Part shown: piece after piece, positions 41,853 to 50,658 of the stretch
How the letters are laid out: each line of letters begins with the position of its first letter
How positions within the stretch are numbered: position 1 is the first letter of the stretch
Assembly: GCF_902388705.1 (NCBI RefSeq)
Contig: NZ_CABMQJ010000004.1
Coordinates: 62,001 to 126,000, forward strand
Length of the DNA: 64,000 nucleotides
DNA from: an uncultured Alistipes sp.
GTDB taxonomy: Bacteria > Bacteroidota > Bacteroidia > Bacteroidales > Rikenellaceae
Direction: 5' to 3'
The notes under the pieces: model-generated
The model's database searches: none
Seen by the model: only the letters and a program-made list of their open reading frames with translations
What the model was told of the DNA's origin: nothing
Made by a program: the position numbers and the translations under genes

Positions 41853-43736
41853 CTATTTGAATCCCACGATTTCGGGGCGTGTCGGGCGGTAGCGGTACTG
41901 TTCGATGCGGGTCGAGTTCGACAGCCGGAAATATTCGCTTTCGACAAGCCCCCGTTTGCCGAACGCGACTCCCAGGCGAATCTGCACCGTGTTGAATACC
42001 AGCCGTTCGTTCCGGAGGCGTATGCCCACACCGAACGAGGTGAAAAAATCGTTTTGGAAAATATTGGCCGAGTAGCCGATTAGCCCGAAGTCGGCGAAGC
42101 CGAAAAAGGCGATTCGGAACCCGAGGGGCTGGTAGGGCGTGAAGATGACCGTTTCCGTATTGAGGAGCATGCGGTTGGTGCCGGTGACGTGCTCTTTGAG
42201 CGCCTGCAACCCGTTTTCCCGGGTGAAGCGTATCATCTCGTCGCTGCCGAAGCCGCGGTTCCATCCCTGTGTGTAGTTGAAAGCCAGGAACTGGCGGATG
42301 CGGCTGCGCCGCAGCAGGAAGAGGTTCGAGAACCATTTCAGGTCGACGTCCACGGCACTGTGGTTCCACTTGCCGTTGTCGAGGTCGATGTAGCTTCCCA
42401 GCGTAATGCCGCCCATGATGTAGCCCAGGCCCCGGAATCCGCCGGTCTGGTAGGACATGCCGAGGTACATCTCGTCGTTGAACTCGCCCCACGAATAGCC
42501 GCTGACCAGCTCCGCCTTGTAGCCCGTTGCGAGGTACTCTTTCGTACCGAACCCGTAAATCATGTTCGCCGTGAAGAATTTCTCGCGGTAGAGGCCCGCT
42601 CCGAAGAGCATGGCGTCGTAGTCGTGCAGCGCCGGGTTGTAGGTGGGCGTAACGGCGGGGCGCCGGCTGAACCGGGCGTAGCTGTAGCGGCCCGTGAAAT
42701 AGACGCTCGAGTTGATGGAACGGATGTAGCGCGAGCGTCCGCCCCATGCGTCGAGGTTGCGGACTTTCACCAACAGCGAGGTGTCGAGGTCTATCATGTA
42801 GCGTTTGGACTTGATGTCGCTGTACGTAAGACCGATTTCGTAGTCCGTCGGACGGATGAATTCCTTGCGCAGCCCGAGGTTGAGTTCCGAGTTGTAGAAA
42901 TCGCGGCCGGCCGAGAAGTCCGCCGTATAGAAGGTTCCCAGAACATTGGGGATGGAGTATTCGACGATGTTGCCGCCGTAGGAGAAATCCTTTCGGCTGA
43001 AGTTGGTCTTGAATTTCAGGGTGTTTCCCGTGCCGAAGATATTGGCGTCGGAGAGCCCGGCCATGGTGCGCCCCTGGCTGTGGATACCCGCATCGACGCT
43101 GATCGTCCAGCTGTCGCGCGTGCGGATGACGAGGTTTATGCGCGTGGTGTCGAGTGTATCGGGCACGATGACGAATTCGGTGTCGGAGATGTAGGGGCGC
43201 GAACGCAGCAGTTGTTTGTTGCGTACGGCCAGCTGCGGATCGAACTTGTCGCCCGGTTTGAAGAGCAGGTCGCGGCGTACGACCCGTTCGCGGGTTAACA
43301 TGTGCATCTTGTTACCCGAGCGTTCGAGCCAGTTGCCGTCTGTATCGAACGGCAACTGCCGCTCGATGGTGATTTCGCCCACGGTTTTGCCAGCGTAGGG
43401 CTCCATGAGGCGGCTTTCGTCCAATACGCGGCCGTTGAGGGTGGTGTCGAGGACAGGTTTTACGAAAAGCATTCTGTACAGCATGCGCGGTACGGCGCGC
43501 CGGTTGGTCTTGGACTGGATGCTGTCGTAGAGCCGTTGGTTGCGCTCCGAAGTCGCCGTATTCAGGCTGTCGGGCCTGAAGCCGTCGTGGGAGGATATGT
43601 TGGGCCCGTCGGGGGAATACCGTCCCGGGGAATGCTTGTCGGGATAATGCATGCCGGGGCCGACCGTTCGGGCGGAACAAACGTTCATGGCGGCGAGGAG
43701 AATCAGCACGAGGAGTATACAGATCCGTCGAAACAT
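41853..43736 (-). CDS. BamA/TamA-like outer-membrane protein
   Basis: 627 residues from the ATG at 43736. A signal peptide (about 1-22, ending NVCSA) is followed by a variable linker and at least one POTRA-like module: FKPGDKFDPQLAVRNKQLLR, then TEFVIVPDTLDTTRINLVI. A strand-rich beta-barrel runs from about 220 to the end, with aromatic turns such as TGFRG/GGFRGLGYIMGG. This is the Omp85-type layout, here with few POTRA repeats. The cargo or function is unknown. A TATCTTTG box ends five bases before the start codon. Four bases upstream of the ATG there is no room for a leader. Confidence 0.75.
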   Translation of the reverse strand: MFRRICILLVLILLAAMNVCSARTVGPGMHYPDKHSPGRYSPDGPNISSHDGFRPDSLNTATSERNQRLYDSIQSKTNRRAVPRMLYRMLFVKPVLDTTLNGRVLDESRLMEPYAGKTVGEITIERQLPFDTDGNWLERSGNKMHMLTRERVVRRDLLFKPGDKFDPQLAVRNKQLLRSRPYISDTEFVIVPDTLDTTRINLVIRTRDSWTISVDAGIHSQGRTMAGLSDANIFGTGNTLKFKTNFSRKDFSYGGNIVEYSIPNVLGTFYTADFSAGRDFYNSELNLGLRKEFIRPTDYEIGLTYSDIKSKRYMIDLDTSLLVKVRNLDAWGGRSRYIRSINSSVYFTGRYSYARFSRRPAVTPTYNPALHDYDAMLFGAGLYREKFFTANMIYGFGTKEYLATGYKAELVSGYSWGEFNDEMYLGMSYQTGGFRGLGYIMGGITLGSYIDLDNGKWNHSAVDVDLKWFSNLFLLRRSRIRQFLAFNYTQGWNRGFGSDEMIRFTRENGLQALKEHVTGTNRMLLNTETVIFTPYQPLGFRIAFFGFADFGLIGYSANIFQNDFFTSFGVGIRLRNERLVFNTVQIRLGVAFGKRGLVESEYFRLSNSTRIEQYRYRPTRPEIVGFK

Positions 43737-43741
43737 ATTCT

Positions 43742-43749
43742 CAAAGATA
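43742..43749 (-). promoter_or_regulatory. -7 box (TATCTTTG) with leaderless geometry
   Basis: On the reverse strand TATCTTTG is followed by AGAAT and then the ATG at 43736. This is the same spacing as at 32022-32035. A TTTG lies 14 bases upstream, shorter than ideal. Confidence 0.55.
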
Positions 43750-43794
43750 ACGTATTTTTTCGGCAAAACGTACGCTGCTGCGGCTGGAGACGCG

Positions 43795-43824
43795 AAAAAG
43801 ACGACCCGCAGAGGTCGTCTTTTT
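43795..43824 (-). terminator. Intrinsic terminator of the DksA-like gene
   Basis: A perfect 12-bp stem (AAAAAGACGACC 43795-43806 with 43813-43824) and a 6-base loop, with T-runs on either strand. It lies about 180 bases after the DksA-like stop and just before the next promoter. Confidence 0.82.
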
Positions 43825-44007
43825 TACAAATTACACACATTGTGGAGGTTCTGCAGCCGTGTCGTGCGGAAATTTTTCGAGCCGCTGTGATGCATTTTCC
43901 CGGTTTCCGGGAGAGGCCGGCACCCGTAGGTTCCTCTGCCGGGGCTCTCCTGCTGCGTTTTTGCCATTTCGTTACGGCTTGCTGCGGATCCCGCTGCTTC
44001 TGCGGCG

Positions 44008-44388
44008 CTATCTGCGACCCTCTTTGGCCTCGATGCACTCGGTGGCGTGCGGAACTTTCATCAGGCGCTCCTTGGGAATCAGCTTGCCTGTGGTTTTACA
44101 GATGCCGTAGGTTTTATTTTCGATACGCACGAGGGCCATTTCCAGGTTGCGTATGAACTTCATCTGATGGGCCGCCAAGCGTCCGCTCTCCTCTTTCGAA
44201 AGCGTTGCCGCACCCTCTTCGAGAACCTTGAACGTCGGGGACGTATCCTCCGTATCGTTGTCTGCCGTGTGGGTGATCGTGGCGCGCAGCAGCTCGTAGT
44301 CCGCGCGCGCGTTTTCCAGCTTTTTCAGGATAAGCTGCTTGAACTCCTCGAGTTCGGCGTCGCTATATCTGGTTCTTTCGTCTGCCAT
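44008..44388 (-). CDS. TraR/DksA-family protein
   Basis: 126 residues. A coiled-coil N-terminal half (AELEEFKQLILKKLENARAD) is followed by the TraR/DksA C-terminal region RIENKTYGICKTTGKLIPKE and RLMKVPHATECIEAK. The zinc-finger Cys set is reduced: only two of the usual four Cys remain, as in many Bacteroidetes homologues. DksA-like proteins enter the secondary channel of RNA polymerase and adjust initiation, often with ppGpp. It lies downstream of ileS on the same strand, about 170 bases apart, and has a terminator after it. Confidence 0.85.
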   Translation of the reverse strand: MADERTRYSDAELEEFKQLILKKLENARADYELLRATITHTADNDTEDTSPTFKVLEEGAATLSKEESGRLAAHQMKFIRNLEMALVRIENKTYGICKTTGKLIPKERLMKVPHATECIEAKEGRR

Positions 44389-44558
44389 AGTCGTCTTAAT
44401 TGGTTTTATGTAAAATTAAATAATATTTCCGAGAATACCAAATTTTACATCGTTATATACAATATCGTCCGGACTGTGTCCGTGCGTCTTTCTCCACATG
44501 CTCCTCTCCACTGTTTCCGGCACTCCGGGACGGACTTTCCGCGGCAGGCGTAAGGGCG

Positions 44559-47500
44559 TCAGATGCGTGTTACGGCGATCCGCACCGGCTCGTCGTCGAC
44601 TTCCGAGTCGACGACCACACCGCCTGCGGGCTGTGCCGCAGCCCTGACCTCCACGGCCAGCGTCTGCGATGCGATGTAACCTGCGTATTTGGCGACGGCG
44701 TCGGCCACGAGCTCTTTCTGCTCGATTTCGACGCGGATTTTGTCCGTCACCTCGAATCCCGAATCCTTGCGGATATTCTGGATGCGGTTTATCAACTCGC
44801 GTGCCACACCCTCCGCGCGGAGCTCGTCCGTTACCGTAATGTCCAGCGCCACGGTAAGTTTGCCCTCCGATGCTACCAGCCAGCCCGGCATGTCCTCCGA
44901 GGTGATTTCGAAGTCTGCGGGAGTCACGGTGATTCGTTCGGCTCCGAGGTCGAGCACGGTTTCCGGCGCGGCTTCGATTTGGGCGATGCGCTCCTGCGAG
45001 AACTCCGCGGTCATGGCGGCGATTTGCTTCATGTATTTGCCGTAGCGCGGGCCCAGGGTCTTGAAGTTGGGCTTGATGCGCTTGGTGATGATGCCCGTGG
45101 TCTTTTCGATCAGTTCGATTTCCTTGACGTTCACCTCGTTCAGGATGAGGTTCTTCACGGCCGCAATATGCGCGGCCGTGGCCGGGTCGAGTACCGGGAT
45201 GAGTATCTTGGTGAGCGGCTGGCGCACCTTGATGGATACTTTGCGGCGCAGGGCCAGCACCATCGACGAAACGCGCTGTGCCAGCGACATCATCTCCTCC
45301 AGGCCGGCGTCGATTCGTTTTTCGTCGGCCTTCGGGAATGTCGAGAGGTGTACCGACTCGTCCGTATGGCGGCCGGTTACGGCGTTCAAATCGCGGAAGA
45401 TGCGATCCGAGATGAACGGTGCGAACGGCGCCGAGAGCATCGACACGGTTTCCAGGCAGGTGTATAACGTCTGGTATGCCGCTAACTTGTCCTCGCTCAT
45501 GCCGCCGCCCCAGAAACGTTTGCGGTTCAGGCGCACGTACCAGTTCGAGAGGTTTTCGCCCACGAACTCCTGGATGGCGCGTGCCGCGGGGGTCGGGTCG
45601 TACTCTTCGAGCGAGCGCGTTACGTCCTTGACCAGCGTATTGAGCAGCGAGATAATCCAGCGGTCGATTTCCGGCCGTTTCTCGACGGGAACTTCCGGCT
45701 CCTTGCCCGTGAACCCATCGACGTTGGCGTAGAGCGCGAAGAACGAATAGGTGTTGTAGAGCGTGCCGAAGAACTTGCGGCGCACTTCGTCCACGCCATC
45801 CTTGTCGAACTTGAGGTTGTCCCAGGGCTGCGAGTTGGAGATCATGTACCAGCGCGTGGCGTCGGCGCCGTAGGTCGCGAGCACTTCGAACGGATCGACG
45901 CCGTTGCCCAGTCGTTTCGACATTTTGTTGCCGTTCTTGTCGAGCACCAGCCCGTTCGAAATGATGTTCTTGAAAGCGACCGAGTCGAAGAGCATCGAAG
46001 CGATGGCGTGCAGCGTGAAGAACCAGCCGCGCGTCTGGTCGACGCCCTCGGCGATGAAGTCCGCCGGATAGACCGACTTGAAGTAGTCGCCGCCGTTCTC
46101 GAACGGATAGTGCAGCTGCGCATAGGGCATGGCGCCCGAGTCGAACCACACGTCGATCAGGTCGCTCTCGCGCTTCATCGGCTCGCCTTTCGACGATACG
46201 AGTACGATTTTGTCCACATAGGGGCGGTGCAGGTCGATGTTCCCGGTCGAATAGTTTTCTTTCGACATGTCGCCCACCTTGAAGTTCTTGTAGGGGTTTT
46301 CCTGCATGAAGCCCGCGGCGATCGATTTCTCGATTTCCGCCATCAGCTCTTCGATGGAACCGATGCACTTCACTTCCGAGTAATCCTCCGTGGCCCATAC
46401 CGGCAGGGGCGTTCCCCAGAAGCGCGAACGCGAAAGGTTCCAGTCCACCAGCCCCTCGAGCCACTTGCCGAAGCGGCCCGATCCGGTCGATTCGGGTTTC
46501 CAGCGGATTGTCCGGTTCAGTTCGATCATCCGCTCGCGCAGCGCCGTGGTGCGGATGAACCACGAGTCGAGCGGGTAGTAGAGCACCGGCTTGTCGGTAC
46601 GCCAGCAGTGGGGGTAGGAGTGGGTGTGCTTTTCAATCTTGAAAGCCTTGTTTTCGGCCTTGAGCATCACCGCGATGTCGATGTCGAGCGTTGTTTCGGC
46701 GTCGCAGGCGATATTCGGGTCGTAGGCGTTCTTGACGTAGCGGCCTGCGTACTCCTTGTATTTTTCGATGTCGATGTTGTTCTTTACGAATTCCGGATCG
46801 AGTTCCTCCACGAGGAAGAACTTGCCCTGTTTGTCGACCATCGGCTGGTTCTTGCCGGCCTTGTCGACCATGAACAGCGGTGCGATGCCCGCAGCGCGTC
46901 CCACGCGGTCGTCGTCGGCGCCGAACGTCGGGGCGATGTGCACGATACCCGTACCGTCGGAGGTGGTCACGTAGTCGCCGATGATGACGCGGAACGCATC
47001 GCCCATCGGTTTGACCCACGGGATTAGCTGCTCGTAGCGGATGCCCTCCAGTTCGGGGCCTTTCCAGCTTTCGCCCGTCAATTCGTACGTGCCCTCCATT
47101 TTCTTGGTGAAGTAGGCGGGTACGAGGTCGCGTGCGAGGATGACCGTCTGCGGCTGGTCGGTGTAGGGGTTGCGGCACTTGACCTTCACGTATTCGATCG
47201 AGGGGCCTACGGCCAGCGCCGTGTTCGACGGCAGCGTCCACGGCGTTGTCGTCCATGCCAGGAAGTAGAGCGTTCCCTCGACGTCGCCGAAGAGCTTCTC
47301 GCTCTTTTCGTCGCGCACGACCTTGAACTGCGCCGTGCAGGTCGTGTCTTTCACGTCGCGGTAGCAGCCCGGCTGGTTCAGTTCGTGGGTCGAGAGGCCG
47401 GTGCCCGCCGCCGGCGAGTAGGGCTGGATGGTGTAGCCCTTATAGAGCAGCCCCTTGTCGAAAAGCTGTTTGAGCAGCCACCACAGGGTTTCGATATACT

Positions 47501-47960
47501 TGTTGTCGTAGGTGATGTACGGGTCGTCCATGTTGACCCAGTAGCCCATCTTGCGCGTCAGGTCTTCCCACGCGCCGGTGAATTCCATGACGGCTTCGCG
47601 GCAGGTGCGGTTGTACTCTTCGATTGAAATCGTCTTGCCGATGTCCTCTTTGGTGATGCCGAGTTTCTTCTCTACGCCCAGCTCCACGGGAAGTCCGTGC
47701 GTGTCCCAACCGGCTTTGCGGTGTACGAGATACCCCTGCTGCGTCTTGTAGCGGCAGAATACGTCCTTGATCGTACGGGCCATGACGTGGTGGATTCCCG
47801 GCATGCCGTTGGCCGACGGGGGCCCTTCGTAGAACACGAACGCGGGATGTCCCTCACGCGTGGTGATGCTTTTGTGGAATGTGTCGTTGGTGTCCCACTC
47901 GCCGAGCACGTCGGCAGCCGTTTGCGCCAGGTCGAGGCCTTTATACTCTTTGAATTTCAT
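44559..47960 (-). CDS. ileS: Isoleucyl-tRNA synthetase
   Basis: 1133 residues, the longer eukaryote-like IleRS type. The class I signature appears as GPPSANGMPGIHHVMART (HIGH-equivalent GIHH at 55-58) and the KMSKR loop as NKMSKRLGN near 680. A large CP1 editing domain lies between, with TTPWTLPSNTALAVGP. The anticodon-binding domain and a C-terminal extension complete it. It charges tRNA-Ile and edits valine. A TATCTTTG box on the reverse strand at 48048-48055 lies 88 bases upstream. The type is often associated with mupirocin tolerance, an inference from class alone. Confidence 0.97.
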   Translation of the reverse strand: MKFKEYKGLDLAQTAADVLGEWDTNDTFHKSITTREGHPAFVFYEGPPSANGMPGIHHVMARTIKDVFCRYKTQQGYLVHRKAGWDTHGLPVELGVEKKLGITKEDIGKTISIEEYNRTCREAVMEFTGAWEDLTRKMGYWVNMDDPYITYDNKYIETLWWLLKQLFDKGLLYKGYTIQPYSPAAGTGLSTHELNQPGCYRDVKDTTCTAQFKVVRDEKSEKLFGDVEGTLYFLAWTTTPWTLPSNTALAVGPSIEYVKVKCRNPYTDQPQTVILARDLVPAYFTKKMEGTYELTGESWKGPELEGIRYEQLIPWVKPMGDAFRVIIGDYVTTSDGTGIVHIAPTFGADDDRVGRAAGIAPLFMVDKAGKNQPMVDKQGKFFLVEELDPEFVKNNIDIEKYKEYAGRYVKNAYDPNIACDAETTLDIDIAVMLKAENKAFKIEKHTHSYPHCWRTDKPVLYYPLDSWFIRTTALRERMIELNRTIRWKPESTGSGRFGKWLEGLVDWNLSRSRFWGTPLPVWATEDYSEVKCIGSIEELMAEIEKSIAAGFMQENPYKNFKVGDMSKENYSTGNIDLHRPYVDKIVLVSSKGEPMKRESDLIDVWFDSGAMPYAQLHYPFENGGDYFKSVYPADFIAEGVDQTRGWFFTLHAIASMLFDSVAFKNIISNGLVLDKNGNKMSKRLGNGVDPFEVLATYGADATRWYMISNSQPWDNLKFDKDGVDEVRRKFFGTLYNTYSFFALYANVDGFTGKEPEVPVEKRPEIDRWIISLLNTLVKDVTRSLEEYDPTPAARAIQEFVGENLSNWYVRLNRKRFWGGGMSEDKLAAYQTLYTCLETVSMLSAPFAPFISDRIFRDLNAVTGRHTDESVHLSTFPKADEKRIDAGLEEMMSLAQRVSSMVLALRRKVSIKVRQPLTKILIPVLDPATAAHIAAVKNLILNEVNVKEIELIEKTTGIITKRIKPNFKTLGPRYGKYMKQIAAMTAEFSQERIAQIEAAPETVLDLGAERITVTPADFEITSEDMPGWLVASEGKLTVALDITVTDELRAEGVARELINRIQNIRKDSGFEVTDKIRVEIEQKELVADAVAKYAGYIASQTLAVEVRAAAQPAGGVVVDSEVDDEPVRIAVTRI

Positions 47961-48121
47961 GGTATTGTGTATATTTTATTCGTTCGGGTTATGCGTCGGC
48001 ACAGAGGCCTGAAATGCCGGAAAGGCCACGCGTTTTCCGACAAGCAGCAAAGATATAAAAAAGATTTGAAAAGCGCGCAAAATTCGTCTGTTCCGTTTAT
48101 TGTGCGCCGAACGGACGCGCG

Positions 48122-50389
48122 TTATTCCGAAGCCGGGATTTCGACCCGGAAGCACGACCCCTTGCCGACGGTCGAATCGACGCCGACACGGCCTCCCATC
48201 CGCTCCGCGATGCTTTTGCATATCGGCAGGCCGAGCCCCGTTCCCTGGGTGAACGTATCCACTTTGTAGAACCGCTCGAAGATGTGTTCCGTCTTCTCCT
48301 CCGGGATGCCGATTCCCGTGTCGCAGACGTAAAAGCGCAGCCAGCCGGGAAGCTGTGCGAATCCGACGGTTATCGTCCCCTCGGAGGTGAATTTCACAGC
48401 GTTGCGCATGAAGTTTCCGAGGATTTGCTGCAATCCCTGCTTGTATTCGCAGATGCGCAGGGAGGGCAGTCCGTCGGCCGTGCGCACTGCGACCTTGTCC
48501 GAAGCTTGCAGGCGGAATGTTTCGGCCACTTCGCGGCAGAGCTCCCGGGCGTCGAACTGCGTGCGGACGATGTCGAGCCGTCCCGATTCGATGCGCGAGA
48601 GGTCGAGCACGTCGGAGATGATTTGCAGCAGCAGCCCGTTGTTGAGCGAAATGAGGCCGGCGAACTCCTTGCGCTGTGCAGGATCCTCCTCCGTGGCCAG
48701 CAGTTCCGAGAACCCCACGATGGCGTTCAGCGGCGTGCGTATTTCGTGGCTCATGTTGGCCAGGAATGCCGTTTTGAGCTTGTTGGCCTCCTCGGCGCGC
48801 TCTTTGGCGGCGGTCAGCTCCTGTTCGGTCTCTTTCAGGGCCGTGATGTCGTAGTTGATTCCGAGCATGTCGATAACCCCCTCCTGCGGGCGGTAGTCGC
48901 GGCATATAAGGTGGGTTTTGACCCACTTGACGCTTCCGTCGCCGTGCAGGGTGCGGCAGATTGCGGTTTTCGAACTGATTTCCCCCGACCTGAAACGTGC
49001 GAGGCTTTCCAGCAGCACCTGCCGGTCGTCGGGATGCAGGTGGTCGTAATGGCCGATGGTGTTGCCGATTGTGGACGTTTCCGGCTCCCCGTAGTTGCGC
49101 AGCCAGACTTTCTGTGCATATCCCTCCGCGGTGCAGAGGTTGTAGTTGGCATATCCCACCTGCGCGTATTCTGAAATCAGGTGGAACAGCGCCTCGAACT
49201 CCGAAAGCCGGCTCTGGGCCTGCTTGAGCTCCGTGTTGTCGATGTTGATGAGCAGGTAGTGGGTCACCTCGCCCCGGTCGTTGTAGAGGCAGCGGATGCG
49301 GGCCGTCCAGTCGAAACTCCCCGGCCGGCTGCTCTCGTAATAACCGCCTACTTTGGAGAAGTCGTAGCAGGAGGTGAAATCCGCGCCCCTGCCCTCGCGT
49401 ACGGCGGCCTTGATTTCCTCCGGGAAGTTGGGGTTGTCGAAGATGCTCAACCCGTGTATCTTTTCGGGATGCCTTACGCCGAACATCTCCAGGTCGCGGA
49501 CGTTGATGTCGATGAGCTGTCCCTGGCGGTTGTAAATCTCGATGCCGACCGGGGCATTCTGGACGATGTTGCGCAGCAGTTTTTCCTGCTCGTCGAGCGC
49601 CGTGTGCGCCGTGACCGCATCGGTGATGTCGAGAATCAGGATTACGATTTCCGTTTCGTCGTTGGGCGTGTTGTACAGGAAGCTCCGGCAGTAGCGGTTC
49701 GTGTTTCTCGCGAACCATTCGCTCGTCCTGTAGTCGCCCAGGCGGATATGCGCGAGCATGTCGATGTGGCTGTCGACCGGTACGCCGGCCTCGTGCGCCG
49801 TTTTGTCGATGTAGTTTTCCGCGTTTATCCCCACGATTTGCAGTGCCGCACGGTTAATCGAAAGAAACATGTAATCGATGGCGTTTCCCTGGCTGTCGTA
49901 TAGCAACCGGATGCGGAAGTAGCCGATTGGCAGGTGGTCGAGCAGGCTGTCCATGTGCTTGTTCTCTTTCAGCACGGCGTGGTAGTTGCTCTCGAGCGTC
50001 AGTATTTCGGCTTCGCCCCTGTTGCGGACGGGGACGCGCTGGATGTAGCCGAACAGGTGCGTGCCCGTTTCCGGGTCGGCCTGCCTGCCGACGAGCTGCG
50101 CATGGAGCCACACTTCGCCGTCGGGGAGTTCGACGGGAAACGTCCTGTCGAATTTGTCCCCGACCTTCAGGGCCATGAATTCGCTGTGTATCAGCGTCCG
50201 GTAATCTTCCCGGATCAGTGCTGTCAGCCGGCCGATGGGAATTCTGTCGCCTTCCAGCCCGAGCAGCCTGACTATGTAATCGGATACATAGAGCTCTTCG
50301 GTCCGGAAACTCGCTTTCCACCAGCCCATTTGGGCGGCGTCGAGCATCAGCATCAAAGAGGGGAAATCGGGAGCGTTGGGGGTAAACAT
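48122..50389 (-). CDS. Cytoplasmic multi-PAS sensor histidine kinase
   Basis: 755 residues from the ATG at 50389. No membrane segments are seen. There are about four PAS-like modules, for example around MGWWKASFRTEELYVSD, APVGIEIYNRQGQLIDINVR and QVGYANYNLCTAEGYAQ. The kinase core follows: the H box ANMSHEIRTPLNAIVGFSEL with the phospho-His near 545, the N box ILGNFMRNAVKF, the G1 box DTGIGIPEEKTEHIFERF and the G2 box GTGLGLPICKSIAERMGG. No receiver domain is attached and no response regulator is adjacent. The signal is unknown, but cytosolic PAS domains often sense redox, light or small molecules. Confidence 0.9.
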   Translation of the reverse strand: MFTPNAPDFPSLMLMLDAAQMGWWKASFRTEELYVSDYIVRLLGLEGDRIPIGRLTALIREDYRTLIHSEFMALKVGDKFDRTFPVELPDGEVWLHAQLVGRQADPETGTHLFGYIQRVPVRNRGEAEILTLESNYHAVLKENKHMDSLLDHLPIGYFRIRLLYDSQGNAIDYMFLSINRAALQIVGINAENYIDKTAHEAGVPVDSHIDMLAHIRLGDYRTSEWFARNTNRYCRSFLYNTPNDETEIVILILDITDAVTAHTALDEQEKLLRNIVQNAPVGIEIYNRQGQLIDINVRDLEMFGVRHPEKIHGLSIFDNPNFPEEIKAAVREGRGADFTSCYDFSKVGGYYESSRPGSFDWTARIRCLYNDRGEVTHYLLINIDNTELKQAQSRLSEFEALFHLISEYAQVGYANYNLCTAEGYAQKVWLRNYGEPETSTIGNTIGHYDHLHPDDRQVLLESLARFRSGEISSKTAICRTLHGDGSVKWVKTHLICRDYRPQEGVIDMLGINYDITALKETEQELTAAKERAEEANKLKTAFLANMSHEIRTPLNAIVGFSELLATEEDPAQRKEFAGLISLNNGLLLQIISDVLDLSRIESGRLDIVRTQFDARELCREVAETFRLQASDKVAVRTADGLPSLRICEYKQGLQQILGNFMRNAVKFTSEGTITVGFAQLPGWLRFYVCDTGIGIPEEKTEHIFERFYKVDTFTQGTGLGLPICKSIAERMGGRVGVDSTVGKGSCFRVEIPASE

Positions 50390-50400
50390 GGCTTCGGGAT

Positions 50401-50640
50401 TTATTGAATGATGCGGACAGGGTTGCCTGGCGCTGCGAAATCTGCGGGAGCGTCCCGTCCGGCGACTCTCCGGGCTCCAATGATCGCGCCACGGATGTGC
50501 GTGGCGCACCGGGTGTTGCTGCAATCGCGGTATTGGGAGCGGTTCGGGGAACATGTGTCAAGGTTACTGACGGCCGTCAGCACCGTTTCCTTTCGGGCGA
50601 GTCGTGCGCCCGCATGTACCTCTTGTTGCCCGCTTTTCAT
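50401..50640 (-). pseudogene. Possible remnant of a hexapeptide acyltransferase C terminus
   Basis: A 79-codon open frame ends just before the histidine kinase gene. Its last part reads GAIIGARRVAGRDAPADFAA followed by PGNPVRIIQ. This resembles the end of left-handed beta-helix acyltransferases (GAVIGAGSVVTRDVPA...AGNPARVI), with the closing AGNP-type turn present as PGNP. The upstream part has no recognisable hexapeptide repeats and looks random. It may be a decayed gene end, a tiny intact gene of unknown role, or chance similarity. The msbA-like gene ends 18 bases upstream. Confidence 0.35.
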
Positions 50641-50658
50641 GGCTGCAATCCATGTGTC

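Noticed and set aside
41492..42031. Arg/Lys-rich reverse-strand frame over the spacer at 41598-41852
   Set aside because: Monotonous basic sequence arising from the C/T-biased spacer and repeats; it overlaps two real genes.
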